From DALYLB01 sp046154695 (lineage in GTDB: Bacteria > Acidobacteriota > Blastocatellia > RBC074): DNA of 9,330 nucleotides. A program made the position numbers and the translations under genes. Below, in pieces: positions 1 through 7,776 of the stretch (positions are counted from its first letter, which is position 1; each line of letters begins with the position of its first letter). The notes under the pieces are model-generated. The model searched no databases. It was given only the letters and a program-made list of their open reading frames with translations, and was not told the origin of the DNA. The stretch is taken from positions 1-9,330 of the forward strand of contig JBJXFI010000334.1 in NCBI GenBank assembly GCA_046154695.1. The letters are read 5' to 3'.

Positions 1-1
1 A

Positions 2-13
2 AGAACTTTCTAA
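2..13 (+). CDS. Last codons of an upstream gene, possibly bamA (partial)
   Basis: Reading AGA ACT TTC TAA gives a C-terminus R-T-F followed by a stop, 30 bases before the first ompH start. Outer-membrane beta-barrels usually end in an aromatic residue, and bamA commonly sits just upstream of ompH/skp and lpxD, so this could be the end of BamA. Only three residues are visible, so the reading frame itself is a guess. The neighbouring frames are not excluded. Confidence 0.25.
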   Translation, partial: RTF

Positions 14-43
14 AACGACAAACGATGGGAGATTTTGCAGATA

Positions 44-625
44 ATGAAAACCAAGATATCACTGACTCTCGCTGTGATGCTGTTTGCCGTCTCGGGCGTC
101 TGGGCGCAAACGGCCGCGCCCGCTTCCGGCGGTCCGGTTCCGAACATGAAGGTCGCGATCGTGGACGTCATCGCGTTCCGCGAGGGGATCCTCGAACTGC
201 GCGCGAAATACGAGAAGCTGCAGACCGAGTTTCAGGTGCGCTATCGCGAACTCGAAGCCATGCAGAGCAAGATTCAGTCCCAGGAGAAGGTGCTGAATGA
301 GAACAAGACGCTGACGCCGCAGCAGTCCCAGAAGCTCAATGAGGAATATGAACTGCTCAAGCGCGAGTACAACCGGCTGCTGGAGGATTCGCAGACGACC
401 GCCCAGAAGCGGGAGCGCGAGGAGACCGAGGCGACCTACGACAAGCTCAGCAACTTCATGGACCAGTATTGCGTGAAGACCGGCATCACCCATGTCTTCG
501 ACGCGCAGAAGCTGCGCGAATCGCAGATCGTGGTCTATGCGGCGGCGATCGCCAACATCACCGACGATTTTATTAAAGAGTATAACAAGGCCAACCCTGC
601 GCCGGCTGCGACGGCCAAGCAGTGA
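44..625 (+). CDS. OmpH/Skp-family periplasmic chaperone, copy 1
   Basis: The 193-residue protein starts with a Sec signal peptide (MKTK, then a hydrophobic core, cleavage likely after V-W-A at residue 21). An Ala/Pro/Gly linker follows, and then an OmpH domain from about residue 35 (MKVAIVDV). The centre, about residues 50-130, is rich in Glu, Lys, Gln and Leu and looks like the long coiled-coil tentacles of Skp. The end has the family pattern ITDDFIKEYNKANP and an Ala/Pro tail. Skp-type proteins hold unfolded outer-membrane proteins in the periplasm for delivery to the BAM complex. ATG at 44 is chosen because it gives a standard signal peptide; a TTG at 35 in the same frame would add three residues. 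The Shine-Dalgarno is poor: GGGAG at 27-31 is rather far from 44 and too close to 35. The next gene is a diverged second copy. The family call is secure; client and function are inferred from the family. Confidence 0.9.
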   Translation: MKTKISLTLAVMLFAVSGVWAQTAAPASGGPVPNMKVAIVDVIAFREGILELRAKYEKLQTEFQVRYRELEAMQSKIQSQEKVLNENKTLTPQQSQKLNEEYELLKREYNRLLEDSQTTAQKREREETEATYDKLSNFMDQYCVKTGITHVFDAQKLRESQIVVYAAAIANITDDFIKEYNKANPAPAATAKQ

Positions 626-663
626 GGCCCCGCAATTCTATCTTTCCGACAAGGAGTAAAACG

Positions 664-1311
664 ATGAAGAAGACGATTCCAGGATTTCTGATGATTTTCG
701 CGCTCGCCGCGATCGCGATGGGCCAGACCCCGACGCCGCCCACGCGCCAGACTGCCGCCGCCAACACGGCCGGGACCGCGACCGCGCCGGGCGGGGGAAC
801 GGGCGCCGAGGGAAAGGTCGCCTATATCAACACCGGCGCCTTCCGCCAGGGGATCGGCGAGTTGAAGGTCAGGCTCGACGCCCTCAACACCGAATTCGAG
901 CCGAAGCGAAAAGAGATTCAGGTCCTCGAGGAAGAGCTCAACAACCTCAAGAACAAGGTCCAGACACAGGGGCCCACCGTGAGCGTCCAGGTGCGCAGCC
1001 AGTGGACGGAGGAGTTCACCGAGAAGGAGAAGATCTACAAGCGCAAGGCCGAAGATTACGATCAGATGGGGCAGCGCCGCCTCGCGGAGATCTCGCAGCC
1101 CGTTTATGACAAGATCGGCAAGGTGCTTGAGCAATACTGCCAGGCCCGCGGCATCGTCCTCGTGCTCGAAGGCGGCGCGGCTCAGCAGGCCGGCATCCTT
1201 CTCTATGCCGCCCAGGCCACCGACATCACCGATGATTTCATGAAGGAATACAACAAGACGAACCCGGGCGGCGCTCCGGCGGCGACCCCGGCCGGCGCGA
1301 AGAAGCCCTAA
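664..1311 (+). CDS. OmpH/Skp-family periplasmic chaperone, copy 2
   Basis: This 215-residue protein begins MKKTIPGF with a hydrophobic signal segment and probable cleavage after A-M-G at residue 20. A Pro/Thr/Ala/Gly linker of about 28 residues follows, and the OmpH domain begins near residue 50 (GKVAYINTGAF). Residues of about 65-135 are highly charged and coiled-coil-like. The C-terminus ITDDFMKEYNKTNP closely matches copy 1, then runs into an Ala/Pro-rich tail ending K-K-P. ATG at 664 has a good Shine-Dalgarno, AAGGAG at 651-656; an in-frame upstream start would overlap copy 1 and lacks a ribosome site. The two genes are 38 bases apart and clearly paralogous but well diverged, as in an old tandem duplication. 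The likely role is a periplasmic chaperone for outer-membrane proteins, perhaps with a different client range. They could also act as hetero-oligomers, which the sequence cannot show. Confidence 0.9.
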   Translation: MKKTIPGFLMIFALAAIAMGQTPTPPTRQTAAANTAGTATAPGGGTGAEGKVAYINTGAFRQGIGELKVRLDALNTEFEPKRKEIQVLEEELNNLKNKVQTQGPTVSVQVRSQWTEEFTEKEKIYKRKAEDYDQMGQRRLAEISQPVYDKIGKVLEQYCQARGIVLVLEGGAAQQAGILLYAAQATDITDDFMKEYNKTNPGGAPAATPAGAKKP

Positions 1312-1340
1312 CGGCTTGATCAAGGAGCGAAGAGGAGAAC

Positions 1341-1423
<83 letters not shown>

Positions 1424-1445
1424 AAACTCTCTTTTCGGCGTGGCG

Positions 1446-2483
<1,038 letters not shown>

Positions 2484-2553
2484 CGGCGCCCGTCCCCCGA
2501 TTCATCCCGACCACCATCCGAATCACGCATTGCTTGGCAATGTTTGGCAATTT

Positions 2554-2988
2554 ATGGATATTACCGAGATTCAATCAATCATCCCGCATCGCTATCCGAT
2601 GCTTCTGATCGACCGCATCGTGGAGATCGAACCGCTCAAGCGGCTTGTCGCCATCAAGAACATCACGATGAACGAAGGCGTCTTTCAGGGCCATTTCCCC
2701 GGCGCTCCCGTCTTTCCCGGCGTTCTGATCATCGAGGCGATGGCCCAGGCCGGCGCCGTCCTTCTCTTCCGTGAAGTCGCCGACCGCGCGAGCAAACTCC
2801 TCTATTTTACCGGCATCGACGAAGCCAAATTTCGCCGGCCCGTCGTCCCCGGCGATCAGCTTCGCATTGAGGTCACCGTCCTTCGCTTCAAACTCGGCTT
2901 CGCCAAACTGAAGGCCGAGGCTTTTGTCGATGGACAACTCGTCGCCGAGGCCGTCGTCTCGTCCGCCCTCGCGGATCGGAAGCAGTAA
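2554..2988 (+). CDS. fabZ: 3-hydroxyacyl-ACP dehydratase FabZ
   Basis: FabZ dehydrates 3-hydroxyacyl-ACP to trans-2-enoyl-ACP in type II fatty acid synthesis. It thereby competes with LpxA and LpxD for hydroxyacyl-ACP, which explains its place among lpx genes. The protein is 144 residues, a usual length, and is a single hot-dog fold. It opens with MDITEIQSIIPHRYPMLLID. The active-site loop QGHFPGAPVFPG carries catalytic His47, and the central helix IEAMAQAGAV carries catalytic Glu61. The family pattern FRRPVVPGDQL follows. ATG 2554 matches the family N-terminus; the same frame opens eight codons earlier at TTG 2530, but that adds an atypical extension. No strong Shine-Dalgarno is present. Upstream there is a 10-base near-repeat (TGCTTGGCAA/TGTTTGGCAA, 2531-2550). 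It is a free-standing FabZ, not the LpxC-FabZ fusion found in some phyla. Confidence 0.96.
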   Translation: MDITEIQSIIPHRYPMLLIDRIVEIEPLKRLVAIKNITMNEGVFQGHFPGAPVFPGVLIIEAMAQAGAVLLFREVADRASKLLYFTGIDEAKFRRPVVPGDQLRIEVTVLRFKLGFAKLKAEAFVDGQLVAEAVVSSALADRKQ

Positions 2989-3043
2989 GACCGGCAGCCT
3001 CAACGGGCCCGGGGCCGTTCTTCATCCCGCGATTCCAATCCCC

Positions 3044-3057
3044 AATGAGGAATGAGG
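3044..3057 (+). promoter_or_regulatory. lpxA ribosome binding site within a 7-bp tandem duplication
   Basis: AATGAGG occurs twice in direct succession (3044-3050 and 3051-3057). GAGG of the second copy (3054-3057) lies 8 bases before ATG 3066 and is the best Shine-Dalgarno in the region, so it favours that start over the ATGs at 3045, 3075 and 3090. Confidence 0.5.
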
Positions 3058-3065
3058 ATCGTCCG

Positions 3066-3860
3066 ATGGAAAAGATGAAATGTAGGCGCATGATCCATCC
3101 CACCGCGATAGTCAGTTCAGAGGCGCAGATCGGAGCGAATGTCTCGATTGGCCCGTATACGGTGATCGGCGGCGGCGTTCTGATGCATGACGGGGTCGAG
3201 ATCGCCAGCCATGTGAGCATCGAGGGGCCGTGCGAGATCGGAAGCGGGACCGTGGTCTATCCGTTCGCCTCGCTCGGCAAGCCGCCGCAGGACCTGAAAT
3301 ACCGGGGCGAGGAGACTCGCCTGCGGATCGGCGAGCGGAACCAGATCCGCGAGGGCGTGACGATGAACCGCGGCACGGCGCAGGGCGGCGGCCTGACCGC
3401 CGTCGGCGACGACAATCTGTTTATGGCCCAGGCGCACATCGCCCACGATTGCCGGGTCGGGTCGCACAATGTCTTCGCCAACTACACCGCGCTCGCCGGG
3501 CACGTCGAATTCGGCGACCACATCACGATCGGCGCCTATTCGGGAATGCATCAATTCTGCCGGGCGGGAGATTACTCGTTCATCGGCGCCTCCTCGAAGA
3601 TCGTCAAGGACGTGCTTCCCTATTCCCGGACCGACGGAGGCGACGCAAAATGTTACGGCGCGAATACGATCGGGCTTCGCCGCAAGGGCTTCTCGAATGA
3701 AGTCATACGGCGGATTCACCACGCTTTTCATCTTCTGCTGGCCTCCGGGCTCAACACATCGCAGGCGGTCGAACGAATCAAGGCGGAGTTGATCGGGATC
3801 CCGGAGATCGATTATCTGGTCGGTTTCATCGAGGGATCGCAGCGCGGGGTGACGAAATAG
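3066..3860 (+). CDS. lpxA: UDP-N-acetylglucosamine acyltransferase LpxA
   Basis: LpxA starts lipid A synthesis by moving a 3-hydroxyacyl chain from ACP to the 3-OH of UDP-GlcNAc in the cytoplasm. The protein has 264 residues (E. coli 262). It shows hexapeptide-repeat beta-helix segments (HPTAIVSSEAQIGANVSIGP) over about residues 10-190, the diagnostic QDLKYRGEETRLRIGERNQIRE, and MNRGTAQGGGLTAVGDDN. Catalytic His127 lies in AHIAHDCRVG, equivalent to E. coli His125. A C-terminal alpha-helical domain follows from about residue 195 (GLRRKGFSNEVIRRIHHAF). ATG 3066 is preferred for its GAGG ribosome site and because it places residues two positions from the E. coli numbering. ATG 3090 (MIHPTAIV) is possible and would give 256 residues. 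It lies 77 bases after fabZ and 45 bases before lpxI. The function is secure; the acyl chain length preference cannot be read from this. Confidence 0.96.
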   Translation: MEKMKCRRMIHPTAIVSSEAQIGANVSIGPYTVIGGGVLMHDGVEIASHVSIEGPCEIGSGTVVYPFASLGKPPQDLKYRGEETRLRIGERNQIREGVTMNRGTAQGGGLTAVGDDNLFMAQAHIAHDCRVGSHNVFANYTALAGHVEFGDHITIGAYSGMHQFCRAGDYSFIGASSKIVKDVLPYSRTDGGDAKCYGANTIGLRRKGFSNEVIRRIHHAFHLLLASGLNTSQAVERIKAELIGIPEIDYLVGFIEGSQRGVTK

Positions 3861-3877
3861 CGGAGCCGGGCGGGAAC

Positions 3878-3916
3878 GCATGAAATACGGGCATGAAATA
3901 CGGGCATGAAATACGG
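3878..3916 (+). repeat. Three perfect tandem copies of a 13-bp sequence over the lpxI start
   Basis: GCATGAAATACGG is repeated exactly three times (3878-3890, 3891-3903, 3904-3916). Each copy holds an ATG (3880, 3893, 3906). Because 13 is not a multiple of three, the three ATGs lie in three different frames; only the last opens lpxI. The copies duplicate the first codons of lpxI (ATG AAA TAC GG). Such arrays arise and change by replication slippage. A change in copy number would alter the leader, but would leave an lpxI start next to the gene. Confidence 0.95.
3880..3909 (+). promoter_or_regulatory. Possible 9-codon leader ORF overlapping the lpxI start (ATGA)
   Basis: The first repeat-borne ATG (3880) has the purine-rich GGGCGGGA a few bases upstream, the best ribosome site here. 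It encodes M-K-Y-G-H-E-I-R-A and then stops at TGA 3907-3909. This stop overlaps the lpxI ATG (3906-3908) as ATGA, the standard layout for termination-reinitiation coupling. The second ATG (3893) would instead drive a 66-codon out-of-frame read to 4093. Translation of the leader is inferred, not shown. Confidence 0.4.
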
Positions 3917-4709
3917 ATTGATAGCGGGCAATGGGCGGTTTCCGTTTCTGGTGCTCGACGGCGCGCGCGCCGAGGGCGTCGAGATGGCCGTCGCCGCAAT
4001 CCGCGAAGAGACCGATTCGTCGATCGAGCCGCTTGCCGGGGCCATCGAATGGATCAGCGTCGGCCATCTCAACAAATTGATCCGGTTCTTTAAGCGCGAG
4101 GGGGTGACGCACGCGATCATGGCCGGGCAGGTCAAACACGTGCAGATCTTCAAGCTCAACGCGCTGCCCGACCTGCGCATGGCCCGGATGCTCGCCCGGC
4201 TCAAACGCCGGAACACGGACGCGCTCATCGGCGCGATCGCCGATGAACTCGCATCCGAGGGCATCACCCTGATCGATTCGACGACCTTCCTCCAGCCCAT
4301 GCTCGCTCGCGAGGGGACGCTCACCCGGCGCGCGCCGACCCGGCACGAGCTCACCGACATCGAATACGGCGTTCACGTCGCCACCGAACTCAGCCGGCTC
4401 GACCTCGGGCAGACGATCGTCGTCAAGAACCAGGCCGTCGTCGCGCTCGAGGCCATGGAGGGCACCGATGCCACGATCCGCCGGGCCGCCGAACTCGTTC
4501 GCGGCCGCCCCCTGACCGTCATCAAGGTGGCCAAGCCCAACCAGGATATGCGCTTCGATGTTCCGGTCATCGGCCTCCAGACCCTGCAAACGCTCCGCGA
4601 ATGCAACGTCACCGCGCTCTCGCTCACCCGCGACAAGACCCTGATCTTCGACCGCGACGAGGTGATCGCCGCCGCCGACCGGCAGCGCATCTCGATCAGC
4701 GCGCGATAA
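3906..4709 (+). CDS. lpxI: UDP-2,3-diacylglucosamine pyrophosphatase LpxI
   Basis: LpxI (DUF1009 family) hydrolyses UDP-2,3-diacylglucosamine to lipid X (2,3-diacylglucosamine 1-phosphate) and UMP, the fourth lipid A step. It replaces the unrelated LpxH of E. coli and was first described in Caulobacter. The 267-residue protein begins KYGLIAGNGRFPFLVL, the family N-terminal motif. Next come EWISVGHLNKLIRFFKREGV and MAGQVKH. The C-terminal domain includes TIVVKNQAVVALEAMEGTDA and KVAKPNQDMRFDVPVIG, where Asp214 and Asp218 lie in the conserved stretch expected to carry the catalytic aspartate. The start is ATG 3906, the third copy of a 13-base repeat, because only this frame continues. It closes the lpx run; lpxB, often next, is not present before the following repeat region. 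The family call is secure. Confidence 0.94.
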   Translation: MKYGLIAGNGRFPFLVLDGARAEGVEMAVAAIREETDSSIEPLAGAIEWISVGHLNKLIRFFKREGVTHAIMAGQVKHVQIFKLNALPDLRMARMLARLKRRNTDALIGAIADELASEGITLIDSTTFLQPMLAREGTLTRRAPTRHELTDIEYGVHVATELSRLDLGQTIVVKNQAVVALEAMEGTDATIRRAAELVRGRPLTVIKVAKPNQDMRFDVPVIGLQTLQTLRECNVTALSLTRDKTLIFDRDEVIAAADRQRISISAR

Positions 4710-4763
4710 CCATGGAGTGCTGCGGCTTGAGATACCACTGGCGAATTCGTCTTCCAGGCTCCT

Positions 4764-4910
4764 GGCCCCGAAGGGGCCGTAGGATGGGAGCCGGTGGTGG
4801 AGCGAAGCGTAACCACCGGTACGAGGAACAAAACGCATCGTGCCCTGAAGGGGCACAGGATCCGGCTTGAACGCTCGGGAATGCGCTTGTCCGGCGTCCC
4901 GCCGGGACGC
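4764..4910. repeat. Cluster of three short GC hairpins inside the composite element
   Basis: GGCCCC-GAA-GGGGCC (4764-4778), GTGCCC-TGAAG-GGGCAC (4840-4856) and GCGTCCC-GCC-GGGACGC (4894-4910) are perfect short stems with 3-5 base loops. The first two share the loop and stem pattern CCC(Y)GAAGGGGC. None is followed by a T-run, so they are better read as parts of the repeat than as terminators of lpxI. Confidence 0.7.
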
Positions 4911-5006
4911 GTGTGCTAATGGGCGTTTTCCGGGGGTTACGCGTCGCTCCACCACCGGCTACCCTCCCGCCGCGCCTCCGGCGCTCAGGAATTCGCCAGC
5001 GGTATC

Positions 5007-5144
5007 GCTTGACGCAGCCTTGGTAGTCCCCTCCGCCATGAGCCCCATGGATGCCCTGGCGCCTCCGTCCCGACAGAATTTGGCAGCGGCTCGAATGACT
5101 TGCAGTGGACGAGCGACCAGAGGAATATCAAAGCTGCGTCGAGC
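5007..5144. repeat. Nested ~138-bp element with imperfect 18-bp terminal inverted repeats
   Basis: GCTTGACGCAGCCTTGGT at 5007-5024 and its partner at 5127-5144 match in inverted orientation at 15 of 18 positions. They bound the block that the left arm of the surrounding palindrome lacks. The left arm joins GGCTTGA directly to GATACC (4724-4736). This fits a MITE-like insertion into one arm. No open frame of note lies within it. Confidence 0.55.
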
Positions 5145-5255
5145 CGCAGCACTCCAAAGGGCGGCGACCTTGCCTCGCCCCTCCGCCTGACATAGCATTA
5201 GCGCGGAAAATTCCTATAAACCAAACGCGTCAAACCACGGTCTCCGTCCTCGCTT

Positions 5256-5750
5256 ATGTTAAACGAATGGGTCATCTGGCTAATCCTCGCCGCGATCTTC
5301 ATCGCCGCGGAAGTCTTTACCCCCGGATTTTTTCTTCTGTGGTTCGGGGTCGGGGCGCTCATCGCCTCGCTTCTCGCGCTGTTGGGCGTGGGGAGTTTCG
5401 CGGTTCATATGATCATTTTCCTGGTGGTTTCGGTGGCGCTGGTCGTCGCCTCGCGGACGATTCTCGAGCGGTTCTTCACGCGGAAGGACGACGCGTCGCG
5501 CCTGCCCTCCGGCATCGATACGATGATCGGAAAGATCGGCCTCGTGGTCGAACAGAGTCATGGCCCGATGCAGGAAGGCGCGGTCAAGGTGCACGGATCG
5601 GTCTGGACAGCCTATCCGGCCGAGGGGGAATGGCCCCTGCGAAGCGGGGATTCGGTCGCCGTCGAGCGCATCGACGGCAACTCGATTTATGTCCGCCGCA
5701 CGGCAAATATGGCCCGCTCGTTCTCTGAAACGTCCGACATGGACAAATAA
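5256..5750 (+). CDS. NfeD-family membrane protein (short NfeD1b type)
   Basis: The 164-residue protein has three N-terminal membrane helices: about residues 5-21 (WLILAAIFIAAEVF), 23-45 (PGFFLLWFGVGALIASLLAL) and 50-68 (AVHMIIFLVVSVALVVAS). The motif EVFTPGFFLLWFGVGA is typical of NfeD. A soluble C-terminal domain of about residues 85-155 follows (TMIGKIGLVVEQ, GAVKVHGSVWTAY, LRSGDSVAVERIDG). This is the OB-fold domain of the short NfeD class; the long class has an added serine protease domain that is absent here. NfeD proteins act with SPFH proteins in membrane organisation and quality control, and the next gene, 48 bases downstream, encodes such a partner. ATG 5256 follows the repeat region; no clear Shine-Dalgarno or convincing promoter is seen. 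Confidence 0.9.
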   Translation: MLNEWVIWLILAAIFIAAEVFTPGFFLLWFGVGALIASLLALLGVGSFAVHMIIFLVVSVALVVASRTILERFFTRKDDASRLPSGIDTMIGKIGLVVEQSHGPMQEGAVKVHGSVWTAYPAEGEWPLRSGDSVAVERIDGNSIYVRRTANMARSFSETSDMDK

Positions 5751-5798
5751 CCCCGACTTTCGCCCCACAAGCCCGGCAGCGGCCGGCAAGGAGATTTT

Positions 5799-6776
<978 letters not shown>

Positions 6777-6784
6777 AACTCCAG

Positions 6785-6814
6785 GGCGCGATCGGGAATG
6801 TCCCCGATCGCGCC
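6785..6814. terminator. GC-rich hairpin between convergent genes
   Basis: GGCGCGATCGGG (6785-6796) and CCCGATCGCGCC (6803-6814) form a perfect 12-bp stem with a 6-base loop, starting 8 bases after the SPFH stop. The downstream side is TCTTCCCT, only weakly T-rich. On the minus strand the stem is followed by TGGAGTTT, also weak. Its place between two converging genes favours a bidirectional terminator. Confidence 0.65.
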
Positions 6815-6829
6815 TCTTCCCTCGGCGCG

Positions 6830-7243
6830 CTACGCTTCCCCCCGCAGCCGCGCCGCAAGCCGCGGCGCAAATACCAGAAACAGCAGGCCGAAGCCCATCA
6901 GGCCGCCTTTGGACAGATCGTAGTCCGACAGGAGCCGCTCCCACGAATAGCCCATCACGAACCGCCCGAGCGAGATCTCGAAGAGAAGCGTCATCGCCAT
7001 CCAGAGCAGGCCGACGCGCAGCAATTGCCCCGCGCCGCAGGCCCGAATCCAGCGTATGAAAAGCATCGCGATCGCGAGGATCAGCACCATGCCCGTGAAG
7101 AAGGCGATCTGCCGCGCGCGGAAATCGCCGACACGCGGCTGCAGCACCAGCACGCGCGCCGTCCCGTGAACCGATTCCGCGAGGATGATGACCAGCCAGA
7201 TGGCCAGTCCCCGCCATACATAATCCATTCCCGCCAGGGTCAT
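6830..7243 (-). CDS. Four-helix membrane protein of unknown function
   Basis: I do not recognise a named family. The 137-residue product has four hydrophobic segments: about residues 8-23, 46-66, 74-93 and 113-128. The loops carry features that look conserved rather than random: ESVHG (23-27), LQPRVGDFRARQI (34-46), FEISLGR (88-94) and GYSWERLLSDYDL (98-110) followed by GGLMGFG (113-119). Glu23 and Glu89 lie in or at the ends of membrane segments. Start ATG 7243 has GGAG eight bases upstream on the minus strand. A longer frame from 7273 would begin inside a hairpin, and ATG 7228 (MDYVW) is also possible. It lies 60 bases after the thioesterase gene on the same strand and converges on the SPFH gene. 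The Pro-Arg at the end of the last helix and the Arg-rich tail suggest a cytoplasmic C-terminus. Confidence 0.75.
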   Translation of the reverse strand: MTLAGMDYVWRGLAIWLVIILAESVHGTARVLVLQPRVGDFRARQIAFFTGMVLILAIAMLFIRWIRACGAGQLLRVGLLWMAMTLLFEISLGRFVMGYSWERLLSDYDLSKGGLMGFGLLFLVFAPRLAARLRGEA

Positions 7244-7266
7244 CGCATTCGCTCCATCGAAAACGC

Positions 7267-7290
7267 GGCACAAGCTGGACTGCTTGTGCC
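7267..7290. repeat. 24-bp palindromic hairpin between the two minus-strand genes
   Basis: GGCACAAGC (7267-7275) and GCTTGTGCC (7282-7290) form a perfect 9-bp stem with a 6-base loop. Read on the minus strand it begins 13 bases after the thioesterase stop and is followed by GCGTTTTC, so it could be a weak terminator or attenuator before the membrane-protein gene. It could equally be a short intergenic repeat. Confidence 0.6.
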
Positions 7291-7303
7291 ACCATGCTTT
7301 CCA

Positions 7304-7741
7304 TTATTTCAGGGGATCGTCACACCGGCGCTTGATCATTTCGGCGTATTTCGGGGGGAAGGCCCGGGCGCGCCCCTCCCGGTTCATGACGATGTGATGG
7401 GTCTCGCCCTCGGCGAGCAGCCGTCCGTCGGATTCCCGCAGAACCTGATAGCCGAAGCTGATCGCGCGGCTGCGCATTTCGGTGACGCGGGAGCGGATGA
7501 TCAGGTCGTCATCGTAGCGGGCCGGCGTGCGATACTTCACGCTCAATTCGGTGACCGGCAGAAACGCATCGGCCTCTTTCTCCATATCACGGTAGTTGAA
7601 TCCGTGATCACGGCAGAGTTCGACGCGGCCGACCTCGAACCAGATCAGGTAGTTCGAATGGTAGACCACGCCGGCCTGATCGGTTTCGGCGTAGCGGACG
7701 CGCACGCGGGTTTCGCTCCAAACTTGAGATTCCGTCTTCAT
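7304..7741 (-). CDS. YbgC/FadM-type acyl-CoA thioesterase (hot-dog fold)
   Basis: The 145-residue protein is a single 4HBT hot-dog domain. Residues 12-40, RVRVRYAETDQAGVVYHSNY onward, carry the family signature with the catalytic Asp21 in T-D-Q-A-G. They continue to YLIWFEVGRVEL on the long helix. The second half has the strands VTELSVKYRTPARYDDDLII and AEGETHHIVMNREGRAR. These enzymes hydrolyse short- or medium-chain acyl-CoA or acyl-ACP thioesters in the cytoplasm. YbgC in E. coli is the first gene of the tol-pal cluster, but no tol or pal gene is seen here, so a role in envelope phospholipid handling is only a possibility. ATG 7741 starts the domain directly. An upstream start at 7813 would overlap the divergent gene and lengthen the N-terminus unusually. 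GAGAA a few bases upstream is a modest ribosome site. Confidence 0.92.
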   Translation of the reverse strand: MKTESQVWSETRVRVRYAETDQAGVVYHSNYLIWFEVGRVELCRDHGFNYRDMEKEADAFLPVTELSVKYRTPARYDDDLIIRSRVTEMRSRAISFGYQVLRESDGRLLAEGETHHIVMNREGRARAFPPKYAEMIKRRCDDPLK

Positions 7742-7776
7742 CGTTCTCGATCTTTCTAGTAAATTGGGAAATGTGA
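7742..7776. promoter_or_regulatory. Short divergent intergenic region
   Basis: Only 35 bases separate the chosen starts of the thioesterase (minus) and the DUF445 gene (plus). Both promoters would have to overlap here or lie within the other gene's 5' end. It is AT-richer than its surroundings (TTTCTAGTAAATTGGGAAAT). No clear -35/-10 pair can be picked. If the DUF445 gene starts at 7837, the gap is 95 bases. Confidence 0.4.

Larger units (their letters stand above)
4713..5156. repeat. 444-bp composite palindromic element
   Basis: The stretch 4710-5255 has no convincing gene. Three pairs of segments match in inverted order: 4713-4730 with 5139-5156 (17 of 18), 4731-4748 with 4989-5006 (17 of 18), and 4789-4814 with 4935-4960 (25 of 26). 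It therefore looks like two head-to-head copies of one repeat unit, the unit running TGGAGTGCTGCGGCT, then GCTGGCGAATTC, then AGCCGGTGGTGGAGCGA. The right copy carries an extra block (5007-5138) absent from the left. Open frames across it (for example 4959-5198 minus) have low-complexity Arg/Ala/Gly-rich products and no ribosome sites. No transposase is present, so any mobility would depend on enzymes elsewhere. Sequence on to about 5190 may also belong to it. Confidence 0.8.

Noticed and set aside
3002..3019. Small hairpin between fabZ and lpxA as a terminator
   Set aside because: The stem is only five base pairs with no T-run, and lpxA follows on the same strand within the run.
3117..4955. 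Long 612-codon open frame on the minus strand opposite lpxA and lpxI
   Set aside because: It is a GC-rich antisense shadow; the plus-strand products are clear family members, and the minus product shows no recognisable domain.
4959..5198. 79-codon minus-strand open frame in the composite repeat
   Set aside because: It spans repeat arms and the nested insertion, has no ribosome site, and its composition follows the GC-rich repeat; no domain is recognisable.
5187..5220. Possible nfeD promoter CTGACA ... TATAAA
   Set aside because: The two boxes are separated by 22 bases, too far for a standard sigma-70 promoter, and no better -35 is present at 16-18 bases.
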